Assembly (NCBI GenBank): GCA_038251405.1
Contig: JBBSBH010000008.1
Span: 62,001-126,000, forward strand
Direction of reading: 5' to 3'
Length of the DNA stretch: 64,000 nt
Source of the DNA: JADJLQ01 sp038251405
GTDB taxonomy: Bacteria > Bacteroidota > Bacteroidia > Chitinophagales > Saprospiraceae
This document shows, in pieces, positions 10,301 through 18,434 of this stretch. Every line of letters starts with the position of its first letter. Position 1 is the first letter of the stretch. The notes beneath the pieces are model-generated. The model did no database searches. It saw only the letters and a list, made by a program, of their open reading frames with translations, and was not told the origin of the DNA. Both the position numbers and the translations under genes were made by a program.

Positions 10301-10341
10301 TCAAATATGAAGTCCTTTAAGTAATTCAGTTCTGAACTCAC
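7339..10341 (-). CDS. Trifunctional fusion: APH-like kinase, M23 (LytM) peptidase domain, class III PLP aminotransferase/phospho-lyase
   Basis: A 1000-residue three-domain protein starting at GTG. Residues 1-340 are an aminoglycoside-phosphotransferase/hydroxylysine-kinase-like fold: the catalytic loop reads CYADLNDYNVLM with D196 and N201, and IIDMGD supplies the metal aspartate D220. Residues about 400-545 are an M23 metallopeptidase domain with zinc ligands H432, D436, H522 and H524 all present. Residues about 575-1000 are a class III aminotransferase with D811 (ADEVQTG) and PLP lysine K840 in TFGKPLGNGHP, the signature of the AGXT2L group, whose human members are phospho-lyases acting on phosphoethanolamine and phosphohydroxylysine. 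The kinase would phosphorylate an amino alcohol and the PLP domain eliminate phosphate. No signal peptide is present, so the peptidase domain's role is unclear. It is the first gene of a minus-strand run that continues into the caspase. Confidence 0.9.
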   Translation of the reverse strand: MSSELNYLKDFIFEKFNLSGEIEVIYSELDAVYQLKTTETDLYTIKCSSPQKESELIQMEHQAMQYLENSSSFTFEISLPLKSLSGNTFELLNGRITRIFKWMNYPLQAKVNPLTKNSYQSIGRLAAELSVAFKAFDLPLAHRYIKWNPSEVNWITDHLHLLETELQDIFKPWLSGFNLLHSNHSESLRSQLCYADLNDYNVLMEWDAANQEHIAKAIIDMGDMVYSHTINELAIACSYSCIKTVEPLQVAMWMLEEYHSQYPLNEAEISLLYYHIAARLMISLTVSAINQHEHPENQYLQITDADAKILVKQWAKIHPSFAEHSFRSVCGFEPNKKNLVFTNWANKNSFSEIIKDINLKKVFTLDLSIGSTQLGNVPDFENISNWNKNLRDIKESTGADLLIGKYDEVRPVYSSTDFQYESNQGAAWRTVHIGIDLFDKANTEIYAPLDGEVIGLANNIGDKNYGPTIILKHTAEEFFFFTLYGHLSEKSLLLHHKGKKIKSGDKIATIGKENENGNWPPHLHFQIILDIFSYESDFPGVCHYDFRRVYQSICPDPNLILKLTLIKSSEIDPDLLLLKRKKSLGKNLSLSYKKPLLIPRAYRQYLYDHTGRKYLDTVNNVAHCGHQHPAIIEAANRQMKLLNTNTRYIYPQLIELAEKLKSNLDSSLEVVYFTNSGSEANELAVRMARNFTQRNNMLVYEHGYHGNTSTLVNLSSYKFDGKGGKGAPETTHKLPMPDLYRGKFANESDPDTTFFQNAKSIIESLINQNNKPVAFLAEYILSCGGQVVSPANYFKLLILYLQENGIVYIADEVQTGIGRTGKFCSYEYAGVIPDIVTFGKPLGNGHPIGAVVCTNEIANAFNNGMEYFNTFGGNAVSCVIGKSVLDIVEKENYQDHATSIEKYFFTEFNNLKKTFPIISDCRGLGMFLGFECSLDANKIPATKQAKYLVNRMKEYGILMSTDGPDDNVVKIKPPMVFDKNNVDEILDRLNIILKSNFLKV

Positions 10342-10412
10342 TGTTTAATAATTTATTGTAAAGTTATTAAAAGTTAATATTCAATACTTTATAAGTTCAT
10401 TGGTGTTTCTAC

Positions 10413-10446
10413 TAAAAAAAAGAGATGTCATCGCTGACACCCCTTT
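10413..10446 (-). terminator. Rho-independent terminator after ilvC
   Basis: Read on the minus strand, a seven-pair hairpin (GGTGTCA, loop GCGA, TGACATC, one G-T pair) is followed by a run of T residues. It lies about 35 bases beyond the ilvC stop and ends the ilvDBNC transcript before the GTG start of the next gene. Confidence 0.8.
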
Positions 10447-10478
10447 CCTAATCATACAAATCGAGTTTCTATATATAT

Positions 10479-11525
10479 CTATTGTTTTTCAGGCCTAAGG
10501 CTTCTAACTACTTTACCCGCCTGCCACATTTCTGAATTTCTCAATTCAGCTAACTCCACTTCAAGTTTTGCACGGTAATCTGGTTGACTGTTACTATCTA
10601 TAGAACGCTGAGCCTCATCTCCGCGCGCCACAGATTTATATAATTCTTCAAAAACAGGTTTAGTTGCATCCCTGAATTTATCTTTCCAATCCAAAGCCCC
10701 ACGCTGAGCTGTGGTGCTGCAATTAGCATACATCCAATCCATACCGTTTTCTGCAACCAGGGGCATCAAACTCTGGGTAAGTTCTTCCACTGTCTCGTTG
10801 AAAGCTTCAGAAGGGGAGTGCCCGTTAGCCCGTAATACAGAATATTGAGCTTCGAAAATACCTTGAATGGCTCCCATTAAAGTGCCTCGCTCTCCCGTGA
10901 GATCAGAGTAAACCTCTTTCTTGAAGTCAGTCTCAAATAGATATCCTGATCCTATGCCAATGCCCAAAGAAATAGCTCTCTCTTTTGCTCTTCCGGTAGC
11001 ATCCTGGAAAATAGCATAACTGGAATTTAGACCTCTCCCTTGTAGAAACATTCTTCTAAGTGATGTACCACTACCTTTAGGCGCGGCGAGTATTACATCA
11101 ATATCTGCAGGAGGAATAATTCCTGTACGTTCTTTAAAAGTGATTCCAAAGCCATGAGAAAAATATAACGCTTTGCCTTTAGTGAGGTAAGGTTTTATTT
11201 TTGGCCATGCTGCTATTTGGGCTGCATCTGATAATAAATATTGGATAATAGTTCCTTTTTCAGCAGCCTCTTCTAATGGGAATAATGTTTTTCCGGGAAC
11301 AAAACCATCTCGTATGGCTTTATCCCAAGTGGGTGAATTTTGTCTTTGGCCGATAATTACATTAAAGCCATTATCTTTTAGATTCAAGGCCTGGCCTGGA
11401 CCTTGTACACCATAACCTAAGATGGCTATAGTCTCATTTTTCAAGGTTTCGTGTGCTTTTTCCAATGGAAATTCGTCGCGGGTAACTACATTCTCTTCTA
11501 CACCGCCAAAATTTAGTTTTGCCAT
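10479..11525 (-). CDS. ilvC: Ketol-acid reductoisomerase
   Basis: A 348-residue enzyme of isoleucine/valine synthesis that isomerises and reduces 2-acetolactate or 2-aceto-2-hydroxybutyrate using NAD(P)H and magnesium. The Rossmann motif is GYGVQGPGQALNLKDNG near residues 37-53, followed by GQRQNSPTW for cofactor choice. The C-terminal all-helical domain carries the metal-binding acids in SDLTGERGTLMGAI and the FNETVEELTQSL helix. Length and the extended N-terminus are as in Bacteroidota homologues. It is the last gene of the ilvDBNC operon, 102 bases after ilvN, and is followed by a terminator. Confidence 0.97.
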   Translation of the reverse strand: MAKLNFGGVEENVVTRDEFPLEKAHETLKNETIAILGYGVQGPGQALNLKDNGFNVIIGQRQNSPTWDKAIRDGFVPGKTLFPLEEAAEKGTIIQYLLSDAAQIAAWPKIKPYLTKGKALYFSHGFGITFKERTGIIPPADIDVILAAPKGSGTSLRRMFLQGRGLNSSYAIFQDATGRAKERAISLGIGIGSGYLFETDFKKEVYSDLTGERGTLMGAIQGIFEAQYSVLRANGHSPSEAFNETVEELTQSLMPLVAENGMDWMYANCSTTAQRGALDWKDKFRDATKPVFEELYKSVARGDEAQRSIDSNSQPDYRAKLEVELAELRNSEMWQAGKVVRSLRPEKQ

Positions 11526-11627
11526 TTATTATTGATTTTTGAATTATTTACTATTTAAGTTTGAAAGTTTGAAAGCAGGAAAGTTGTTAGTCTTCCGACA
11601 TGGAACTTTTAAGCTTACCTACTTATT

Positions 11628-12218
11628 TTACATACTAAATACTCTTTCGTTTTGCCCCAGGAATTCATTTTCTGAAGCTTCATTTCCAGGCTCATCGTAT
11701 TCAAATTCTTTCAGTTTTCGATGGAATCCCTCACTATTTTTTATGATTGCTACGCGGGCACTTCGGACAAATTCTATGAGTCCATATGGTTCGAGTACTT
11801 TAATCATTCGATCTGTTTCTTCGCGATGACCAGTAACAGAAAAGACAGTATAATCTTTTCTAATCACGACTACCCTGGCTCCATATTGATTCAATAATCT
11901 TTCCACCGGTACTTCTTCTGAAATAATATCCGTAGGCACTTTGTACAAGGCCATTTCCTGCCATACTATTTCATCTCCTTTATTGTAATAGGCTTTTAAT
12001 ACATCTACTTGCTTTTCTATTTGCCGGCAAAGTTTTCTTACCACTTCTTCTGTTTCGGTAATCACAATATTAAATCTATGTACTGAATCTATTTCACTTG
12101 GCGAAGTATTGAGGCTTTCAATATTTATTTTCCTTCTGGAAAAAATGATGGCAATACGATTAAGTAATCCTACTTGATTTTCAGTATATACTGTTAATGT
12201 AAATTCTGGTTTGTCCAT
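11628..12218 (-). CDS. ilvN: Acetolactate synthase small (regulatory) subunit
   Basis: A 196-residue regulatory subunit that activates the large subunit and confers valine feedback inhibition. The N-terminal ACT domain begins FTLTVYTENQVGLLNRIA with the usual NxxGxLxRI spacing; a second ferredoxin-like domain follows from about residue 80 (YKVPTD...). The C-terminus extends about 20 residues beyond the E. coli IlvH end and is acidic. The start is four bases after the ilvB stop, which supports translational coupling and a fixed subunit ratio. Confidence 0.96.
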   Translation of the reverse strand: MDKPEFTLTVYTENQVGLLNRIAIIFSRRKINIESLNTSPSEIDSVHRFNIVITETEEVVRKLCRQIEKQVDVLKAYYNKGDEIVWQEMALYKVPTDIISEEVPVERLLNQYGARVVVIRKDYTVFSVTGHREETDRMIKVLEPYGLIEFVRSARVAIIKNSEGFHRKLKEFEYDEPGNEASENEFLGQNERVFSM

Positions 12219-12222
12219 TGTT

Positions 12223-13977
12223 TTATTTTAAGTCTTCTTTACACAATACTACTTCTGATACCCCTTTGCCCTGAGGCACCATGGGAAACACATTATTTTC
12301 TTTACCTACCAATACTTCGAGTAAATAACTTCCCTCGTGCAGTAACATTTTTTCCAGGGCAATTCTCAATAAAGCTCGATCCGCTACCGAGGCCGCCGGA
12401 ATATGATAGCCTTTAGCCACTTGCACATAATCAGGACTGGCAATATCAACAAAGCTATATCTATTTTCGTGGAAAAGTTCTTGCCATTGTCTCACCATGC
12501 CCAGGAAATTATTATTTAGAATGATGATTTTTACATTGGTTTTGAACTGCATGATGGTACCTAGTTCCTGAATAGTCATTTGAATGCCACCATCACCAAT
12601 AATTGCGATAACTTCTCTTTTGGGATCACCGTATTTGGCTCCAATGGCGGCTGGTAACGCAAACCCCATAGTTCCTAGTCCTCCACTCGTAATATTGCTT
12701 CTGGTATTCTTATATTCTGCATACCTGCAGGTCACCATTTGGTGCTGACCAACATCCGAAACATAGATCGCATCGCCGTGCGTAATCTCATTGAGGTGCC
12801 TGATTACCTCACCCATAGTGAGTTTTTCTACTGATGGGTTAAGTTCTTCCTGTATTACTTTAGACTGTTCCTTTTTATTGCAGTCTTCAAATTTAGTCAT
12901 CCAATCCGGATAAGATTTTTCTTTCAAGAGAGCGGTAAGTAAAGGAAGCGTTTCTTTACAATCTCCCCATACGGGCACTGTAGTTTTGACATTTTTGTCT
13001 ATTTCTGAGGGATCAATATCCAAATGAATAACCTTCGCTTGTTTAGCATATTTGTCTAATCGACCCGTGACCCTATCATCAAATCTCATTCCTATTGCAA
13101 TCAGTACATCGCATTCATTGGTCAATAGATTCGGACCATAATTACCATGCATCCCCAGCATGCCTACCCCGTTGGGATGATTAGTAGGAATAGCGCTCAT
13201 TCCCAAAATAGTCCATGCTGCCGGCAAACCTGATTTTCTTAAGAAAGTGTCAAATTCTGCTTCTGCGTTACCTAATATTACTCCTTGCCCAAAGATCACC
13301 AACGGTCTTTCAGCTTCATTAATCAAAAAAGCTGCTTGTTCTATATATTCTTTTCTTACTATAGGTTTTGGGCGATAACTGCGAATATGTTTACATTTTT
13401 CATATTTGGGATATAAGGCTAGCTGCAATTGAGCATTTTTAGTAATGTCAATTATTACAGGACCTGGCCTTCCCGTGCCCGCTATAAAAAATGCTTTGGC
13501 TAGTATAGTGGGAATTTCAGAAGCATCTGTAACCTGATAATTCCATTTAGTGACGGGTGATGTAATATTAATTACATCAGTTTCCTGAAATGCATCAGTA
13601 CCTAATAAATGTGCAAATACCTGACCAGTAATGCAAACTAATGGAGTACTATCTATCATGGCATCTGCCAAACCTGTAACAAGATTGGTAGCTCCTGGGC
13701 CACTAGTGGCAAACACTACACCAATGCGACCGCTAGAGCGAGCGTATCCCTGGGCAGCATGGATGGCCCCTTGTTCGTGCCTTACTAATATATGTGTTAG
13801 TCGATCGTGATAATAATACAATGAATCGTATATGGGCATTATTGCACCACCAGGATATCCAAATATTATATCCGTACCTTCAGCGATCAAACACTTAAGT
13901 ACAGCTTCTGATCCTGCTATCATATTATCACTTATCGGCTCTTTACTTGTTTGCTTTTCCTGGATAACTGTTGACAT
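12223..13977 (-). CDS. ilvB: Acetolactate synthase large (catalytic) subunit
   Basis: A 584-residue thiamine-diphosphate enzyme that condenses two pyruvates, or pyruvate with 2-oxobutyrate. All three domains are visible: the PYR domain with GYPGGAIMPIYDSLY and the essential glutamate in RHEQGAIHAAQGYAR, the central domain with GMLGMHGNYGPN, and the PP domain with the TPP/magnesium motif from GDGGIQM to NNNFLGM. The first 20 residues are a short polar extension. It stands second in the ilv operon, 30 bases after ilvD and four before ilvN. Confidence 0.97.
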   Translation of the reverse strand: MSTVIQEKQTSKEPISDNMIAGSEAVLKCLIAEGTDIIFGYPGGAIMPIYDSLYYYHDRLTHILVRHEQGAIHAAQGYARSSGRIGVVFATSGPGATNLVTGLADAMIDSTPLVCITGQVFAHLLGTDAFQETDVINITSPVTKWNYQVTDASEIPTILAKAFFIAGTGRPGPVIIDITKNAQLQLALYPKYEKCKHIRSYRPKPIVRKEYIEQAAFLINEAERPLVIFGQGVILGNAEAEFDTFLRKSGLPAAWTILGMSAIPTNHPNGVGMLGMHGNYGPNLLTNECDVLIAIGMRFDDRVTGRLDKYAKQAKVIHLDIDPSEIDKNVKTTVPVWGDCKETLPLLTALLKEKSYPDWMTKFEDCNKKEQSKVIQEELNPSVEKLTMGEVIRHLNEITHGDAIYVSDVGQHQMVTCRYAEYKNTRSNITSGGLGTMGFALPAAIGAKYGDPKREVIAIIGDGGIQMTIQELGTIMQFKTNVKIIILNNNFLGMVRQWQELFHENRYSFVDIASPDYVQVAKGYHIPAASVADRALLRIALEKMLLHEGSYLLEVLVGKENNVFPMVPQGKGVSEVVLCKEDLK

Positions 13978-14007
13978 AAAAATATATTTTGATTAGAAAT
14001 CAAATGT

Positions 14008-15684
14008 TTAAAATTCGTCGGTTACACATCCCTGAGATGCGGATGAGACGGTCATCGCGTATTTTTTTAGTACTCCGTTAGTTGCTTTTAGTGGAGGACG
14101 CATCCAACTCCTCTTTCGAGAAGCTATTTCCTCTTCGGACAATAAAACATCCATCCTGTTTTTAGCAATATCAAGACGAATCCTATCACCATTTCTTACC
14201 ACCGCTAGAGTGCCACCTTCCTGGGCTTCAGGTGTAATATGGCCGATAACGAATCCATGGGTGCCACCACTAAACCTACCATCTGTGATTAAGGCTACTT
14301 TGTCGCCCAATCCAGCACCCATTAAAGCGCTTGTAGGTTTTAACATTTCGGGCATTCCGGGCGCCCCTTTTGGGCCACAATATCTGATTACAATTACTTC
14401 CCCTGCATGAATCTTTTGCTCAATGATGGCCTGATTTAATTCTTTTTCAGAGTCAAAAACATGTGCAGGGCCTTCAAATAGTTCTCCTTCTTTGCCCGTG
14501 ATTTTAGCTACGGCCCCTTCTTCTGCAAGGTTGCCATATAATATTTGCAGATGTCCGGTTGGCTTTATAGGATTGTCCCAAGATCTAATAATTTTTTGAT
14601 CCGAAGGTAGACCAGGAACATCTTTAAGGTTTTCGGCTAAAGTATTTCCGGTTACCGTCATACAATCTCCATGCAATCTTCCGGCATCTAAAAGCATTTT
14701 TAAAACAGCAGGGGTACCACCAATTTCATGTAGATCCTGCATCACGTATTGCCCGCTGGGTTTAAGATCTGCTAAAAAAGGTGTTTTATCACTCACCTCC
14801 TGAAAATCATCTATAGTAAGATCTATTCCGGCTGACTTTGCTATGGCTATTAAGTGCAGCACAGCATTTGTAGAACCACCCAATACCATAATCAGGGTCA
14901 TAGCATTTTCAAAGGATTCCCTGGTAAGAATATCCCTTGGTTTAATATCTTTTTGGATAAGGTTTTCAATAGCGCGTGCCACATCATGGCATTCCAATTT
15001 TTTCGCCGCAGAAGCAGCGGGATTGGATGAATTAAAGGGTAAGGAAAGCCCCAAAGCCTCAATAGCTGATGACATGGTATTTGCAGTATACATCCCACCA
15101 CAAGCTCCAAACGAAGGCACAGCTTTGTGAATTATTTCCTGATATTCTTCTTCTGTAATTTTTCCTTGAACTTTTTGACCCAGGGCTTCAAAAGCAGAAA
15201 CTACATCTAATTTCTTGCCTTGAGCATATCCGGGAGCAATAGTACCTCCATATACTAATAAGGAAGGTCGGTTAAGGCGGCACATTGCCATTAATGCACC
15301 AGGCATATTTTTATCACAACCAACCACGGTGACTAATCCATCATACCATTGGGCTGAAACTACGGTCTCTATAGAATCTGCAATGATATCACGTGAAACC
15401 AATGAGTAACGCATTCCATCCGTACCCATAGATATCCCATCACTGACTCCGATCGTGTGAAATACTAAACCTATTAGTTCATATTTATTTACCTCATCCC
15501 TAATATCGGTAGCAATTCCATTAAGATGCATATTGCAAGGGTTCCCTTCCCATCCAGTGCTAGCGATTCCCACTTGCGGTTTTTTCATATCCTGATCAGA
15601 TAGGCCAATAGCATGTAACATAGCCTGGGCGGCTGGCTGTGAAGGATCTTGAGTCACATGCTTGCTATACTTGTTTAATTCCAT
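14008..15684 (-). CDS. ilvD: Dihydroxy-acid dehydratase
   Basis: A 558-residue iron-sulfur enzyme that dehydrates 2,3-dihydroxy-isovalerate and -methylvalerate, the third common step of branched-chain amino acid synthesis. Cluster cysteines occur in VVGCDKNMPGALMAM and FGACGGMYTANTMSS, and a further cysteine in GNPCNMHLNG completes the usual [2Fe-2S]/[4Fe-4S] set. The C-terminal active-site motifs GRFSGGTHGFVIGHITPEA are intact. It is the promoter-proximal gene of ilvDBNC. The start MELNKYSKHVTQD fits the family. Confidence 0.97.
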   Translation of the reverse strand: MELNKYSKHVTQDPSQPAAQAMLHAIGLSDQDMKKPQVGIASTGWEGNPCNMHLNGIATDIRDEVNKYELIGLVFHTIGVSDGISMGTDGMRYSLVSRDIIADSIETVVSAQWYDGLVTVVGCDKNMPGALMAMCRLNRPSLLVYGGTIAPGYAQGKKLDVVSAFEALGQKVQGKITEEEYQEIIHKAVPSFGACGGMYTANTMSSAIEALGLSLPFNSSNPAASAAKKLECHDVARAIENLIQKDIKPRDILTRESFENAMTLIMVLGGSTNAVLHLIAIAKSAGIDLTIDDFQEVSDKTPFLADLKPSGQYVMQDLHEIGGTPAVLKMLLDAGRLHGDCMTVTGNTLAENLKDVPGLPSDQKIIRSWDNPIKPTGHLQILYGNLAEEGAVAKITGKEGELFEGPAHVFDSEKELNQAIIEQKIHAGEVIVIRYCGPKGAPGMPEMLKPTSALMGAGLGDKVALITDGRFSGGTHGFVIGHITPEAQEGGTLAVVRNGDRIRLDIAKNRMDVLLSEEEIASRKRSWMRPPLKATNGVLKKYAMTVSSASQGCVTDEF

Positions 15685-16354
15685 TTATTGATGTTTTTTC
15701 TCTCTAAGGAACAGAATTCAAATATTGAGTTAATTCGCTGAATGACAAAATATTCAGAACATTTCCTTTAGTTTAAATTTGAAATTTCTACGACGGCAAA
15801 AACTGTTCCTTTTATTAAAAAAAAGAGTTAAGTAATTCAATATGAGTCAATTATGTTTGTATCTTACGAATATTAATGGTAATGAAATACTATTCCGGTC
15901 GGAAACGGGATGGCTTGTTAGATTCAGTATATTGGCAAATTTTTTCTCTTAAGGCGTGTTTGCAATACGATCTAAATCTGAGTTAAACGCTTAGTATATC
16001 TTCCATGTACCAGGGAAGGAACTTATTTGTTCAAAAAAAATAATATTGATCTGAATTAACACGGTAGTTTATTTCATTCATTTTGAAAGAACAGCAAAGC
16101 TCAGAAATGACTCAAGTCTCATTCCGAAGAATAAGACCTTAGTCCCAATAATAAAAGAAATCATTGGTGCAAGCTACTTGTCACTGGGTAGTGGCTCAGT
16201 TTGATATTGAAAGTGAGCAATTACCTCTTGCTGGCCTAGTAATTTTTTGAAGATTTACTTTATATTACATTTCAACTAAATTTGTACTATTGAAATTAGT
16301 CAGACACCCCAGTGAAAAATTAGGGAATATATTTTAAAACATTAATTAGTTTTC
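15685..16354. other. Gene-free region between divergent ilvD and deoC
   Basis: About 670 bases without a recognisable gene, tRNA, riboswitch or leader peptide. It must contain the ilv operon promoter on the minus strand, for which I found no convincing TAnnTTTG box, and the deoC promoter on the plus strand. The middle part (about 16080-16210) keeps one reading frame open for around 40 codons ending in a serine-glycine-rich tail, but it has no start signal and no family resemblance. It may be a decayed gene. Confidence 0.6.
16277..16284 (+). promoter_or_regulatory. Candidate Bacteroidota -7 box for deoC cassette
   Basis: TAAATTTG matches the TAnnTTTG consensus used by the Bacteroidota primary sigma factor. 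A TTTG lies at 16246-16249, but the 27-base spacing is longer than the usual 19-21. The predicted leader is about 65 bases to the deoC ATG. Confidence 0.35.
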
Positions 16355-17071
16355 ATGAATAAAGTAGAAGCATTAGCTAAAATGATCGACCATTCGATCT
16401 TACACCCAACGCATACCGATTTTGATCTGGAGAAGGAGTGTTCGGTGGCCATAAAATATAATGTTGCATCGGTATGTGTAAAACCATATGCAGTAAAACA
16501 GGCAGTAAATCTTCTCAGTGCAAGCGATGTAAAGGTAGGATGTGTCATTGGTTTTCCGCATGGAAACAGCACTATTGAAGTAAAGGTTTTTGAGACGGAG
16601 CAGGCCTGCCATGACGGGGCAACAGAAATAGATATGGTTATAAATATTGGGAAGGTATTGGGAGGAGACTGGGATTACATTGAATCGGAAATCAAAGCCG
16701 TTACGGCAACCTGCCATAATAATAACGCGATTGTTAAAGTAATTTTTGAAACAGATTTTGTCACTCGTACTGAAGATAAAGTGAGAATTTGCGAAATATG
16801 CACTAATGCAGGAGTCGATTTCGTAAAAACATCAACCGGATACGGGTATGTAAAGCTGCCTGAAGGTAATTTTAATTACAAAGGAGCTACGGTTGCTGAC
16901 ATTGAACTCATGAGAAAATATTCTGGTCCAAAAGTTCAAGTAAAAAGTGCAGGTGGGGTACGTACTCTTGATGACCTGCTTAAGATGAAAGCAGCTGGAG
17001 CTACCCGCTCAGGAGCTACAGCAACGCAGGTTATTCTCGATGAGGCTAAGTTGAGATTTGGAAATGAATAG
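16355..17071 (+). CDS. deoC: Deoxyribose-phosphate aldolase
   Basis: A 238-residue class I aldolase that splits 2-deoxyribose-5-phosphate into glyceraldehyde-3-phosphate and acetaldehyde. The TIM-barrel landmarks are IDHSILHPTHTD near residues 11-22, GCVIGFPHG, EIDMVINIGKVLGGDW with the proton-relay aspartate, the Schiff-base lysine in VDFVKTSTGYG, and the second active lysine in KVQVKSAGGVRT. Both lysines are intact. It opens a three-gene sugar cassette: hexokinase follows after 30 bases. An alternative substrate in the same aldolase family cannot be excluded given the neighbours. Confidence 0.95.
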   Translation: MNKVEALAKMIDHSILHPTHTDFDLEKECSVAIKYNVASVCVKPYAVKQAVNLLSASDVKVGCVIGFPHGNSTIEVKVFETEQACHDGATEIDMVINIGKVLGGDWDYIESEIKAVTATCHNNNAIVKVIFETDFVTRTEDKVRICEICTNAGVDFVKTSTGYGYVKLPEGNFNYKGATVADIELMRKYSGPKVQVKSAGGVRTLDDLLKMKAAGATRSGATATQVILDEAKLRFGNE

Positions 17072-17101
17072 AGAACCTTTGATTAGAATATTGATTTTTT
17101 G

Positions 17102-18385
17102 ATGAAGAGTACTGATAATTTTCTGAGAGATCACAAACTAAGAGCTAAGGATATTGATCTGGATAGTCTTGTCAGTATGTTCACTGAAGAAATGAACAGG
17201 GGTCTGCAGGGAAAGAAAAGTTCTCTCCATATGATCCCTACTTATTTTGAAGTCAATAATCAATTTCTAACAGATGTCCCAGTTGTTGCCATAGATGCTG
17301 GCGGGACAAACTTTAGAACTGCACTTATAAAATTTACAAAGGAAGGTAAGCTGGAATCTGGAGAGATTTTTAATTACAGGATGCCAGGCTTGGAAAGTGA
17401 GGTCTCGGCAACGGTCTTTTTCGAAACAATTGCAGGGTATATTAAACCCATTGCCGACAAATCGGACTGCATCGGATTCTGTTTTTCCTACCCAACTGAG
17501 ATAACACCGGAAAGGGATGGTAAGCTTTTACAGTTCTGCAAGGAGGTGCAGGCTCCTGAAGTAGTGGGCAAGCTAATTGGCAAAACGCTGCTGGAAACAA
17601 TGGGCCTCTCCAATAAAAAAATTGTCTTACTGAATGATACGGTAGCAACTCTCCTGGCGGGTAAATCATCTGCTTTTGGAAAATCATACGACTCTTTTAT
17701 TGGGTTCATCTTAGGTACAGGATCTAATACGAGCTATATGGAGATGAATGAAAATATTGTAAAAAACTATACACTTGAGTCGGGGAAAAGCCAGATCATA
17801 AATATTGAATCAGGGAATTTTGCCAGGGCTCCTCGTACTGATCTCGACCTGGAATTTGATTTATCAACCATTGACCCGGGTATGTACAGCTTTGAAAAAA
17901 TGTTCTCTGGGGCCTATTTCGGAGGATTCTGCCTTACTGTATTGAAAGCAGCTGCCCGGGAAGATGTGTTTACATCAGAAACGGCAATAAAACTAAATGC
18001 ACTAGAGACTCTCACGGCTGTTGAGGTCAGTAATTTTTCGGAAAATGTTAGGATAACCGGCAACATGCTGGCAGAGAATATTGCTAATGATGACGATCTT
18101 GAGAAATGTCAGGTTTTAATCAATTGCCTTATCGACAGGGCTTCAAAGTTGGTGGCCGGTAATTTGGCTGCGGTAGTGCTTAAGACTGGTAAGGGGAAAA
18201 GTGTGGGGAAGCCAATACTAATAACAGTTGAAGGAACCACCTATTATAAAATGCATAATTTACGTAATGGAATCGAGGGGTATCTTACCCGTTATCTTAG
18301 CGGTGAGAGAAATAGATATATTGAGTTTACACAAGTTAGCCATTCGAGCCTTATCGGAGCAGCGCTGGGAGCCTTGACGGATTAG
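17102..18385 (+). CDS. Hexokinase (eukaryotic-type family)
   Basis: A 427-residue sugar kinase of the actin-like hexokinase family, which is found in Bacteroidota besides eukaryotes and differs from bacterial ROK glucokinases. Phosphate-1 loop: VVAIDAGGTNFRTALIKF near residues 62-79. The sugar-binding region contains GFCFSYPTEITPERDGKLL, the catalytic aspartate lies in LLNDTVATLLAG, and the adenosine region reads IGFILGTGSNTSYME. I place the start at the ATG at 17102; a TTG directly before it would add one residue. It sits between deoC and a sugar isomerase/epimerase-like gene, so its natural substrate may be something other than glucose. Confidence 0.92.
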   Translation: MKSTDNFLRDHKLRAKDIDLDSLVSMFTEEMNRGLQGKKSSLHMIPTYFEVNNQFLTDVPVVAIDAGGTNFRTALIKFTKEGKLESGEIFNYRMPGLESEVSATVFFETIAGYIKPIADKSDCIGFCFSYPTEITPERDGKLLQFCKEVQAPEVVGKLIGKTLLETMGLSNKKIVLLNDTVATLLAGKSSAFGKSYDSFIGFILGTGSNTSYMEMNENIVKNYTLESGKSQIINIESGNFARAPRTDLDLEFDLSTIDPGMYSFEKMFSGAYFGGFCLTVLKAAAREDVFTSETAIKLNALETLTAVEVSNFSENVRITGNMLAENIANDDDLEKCQVLINCLIDRASKLVAGNLAAVVLKTGKGKSVGKPILITVEGTTYYKMHNLRNGIEGYLTRYLSGERNRYIEFTQVSHSSLIGAALGALTD

Positions 18386-18423
18386 GTAATACAGATTAAA
18401 GGACTATATTATAATATTTAAAC

Positions 18424-18430
18424 AGGAGGT
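18424..18430 (+). promoter_or_regulatory. Strong Shine-Dalgarno site
   Basis: AGGAGGT lies four bases before the ATG at 18435. It is a near-perfect anti-SD match, unusual here: nearly all other starts in the window lack one, as is normal in Bacteroidota. It fixes the start of the downstream gene. Confidence 0.75.
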
Positions 18431-18434
18431 TATT

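Noticed and set aside
1..10341. Gasdermin or other pore-forming partner of the caspase
   Set aside because: No gene in the visible part encodes a recognisable pore protein; a downstream partner beyond base 1 cannot be excluded.
15685..15960. Attenuator or leader peptide for the ilv operon
   Set aside because: No run of branched-chain codons, no T-box features and no clear alternative hairpins were found.
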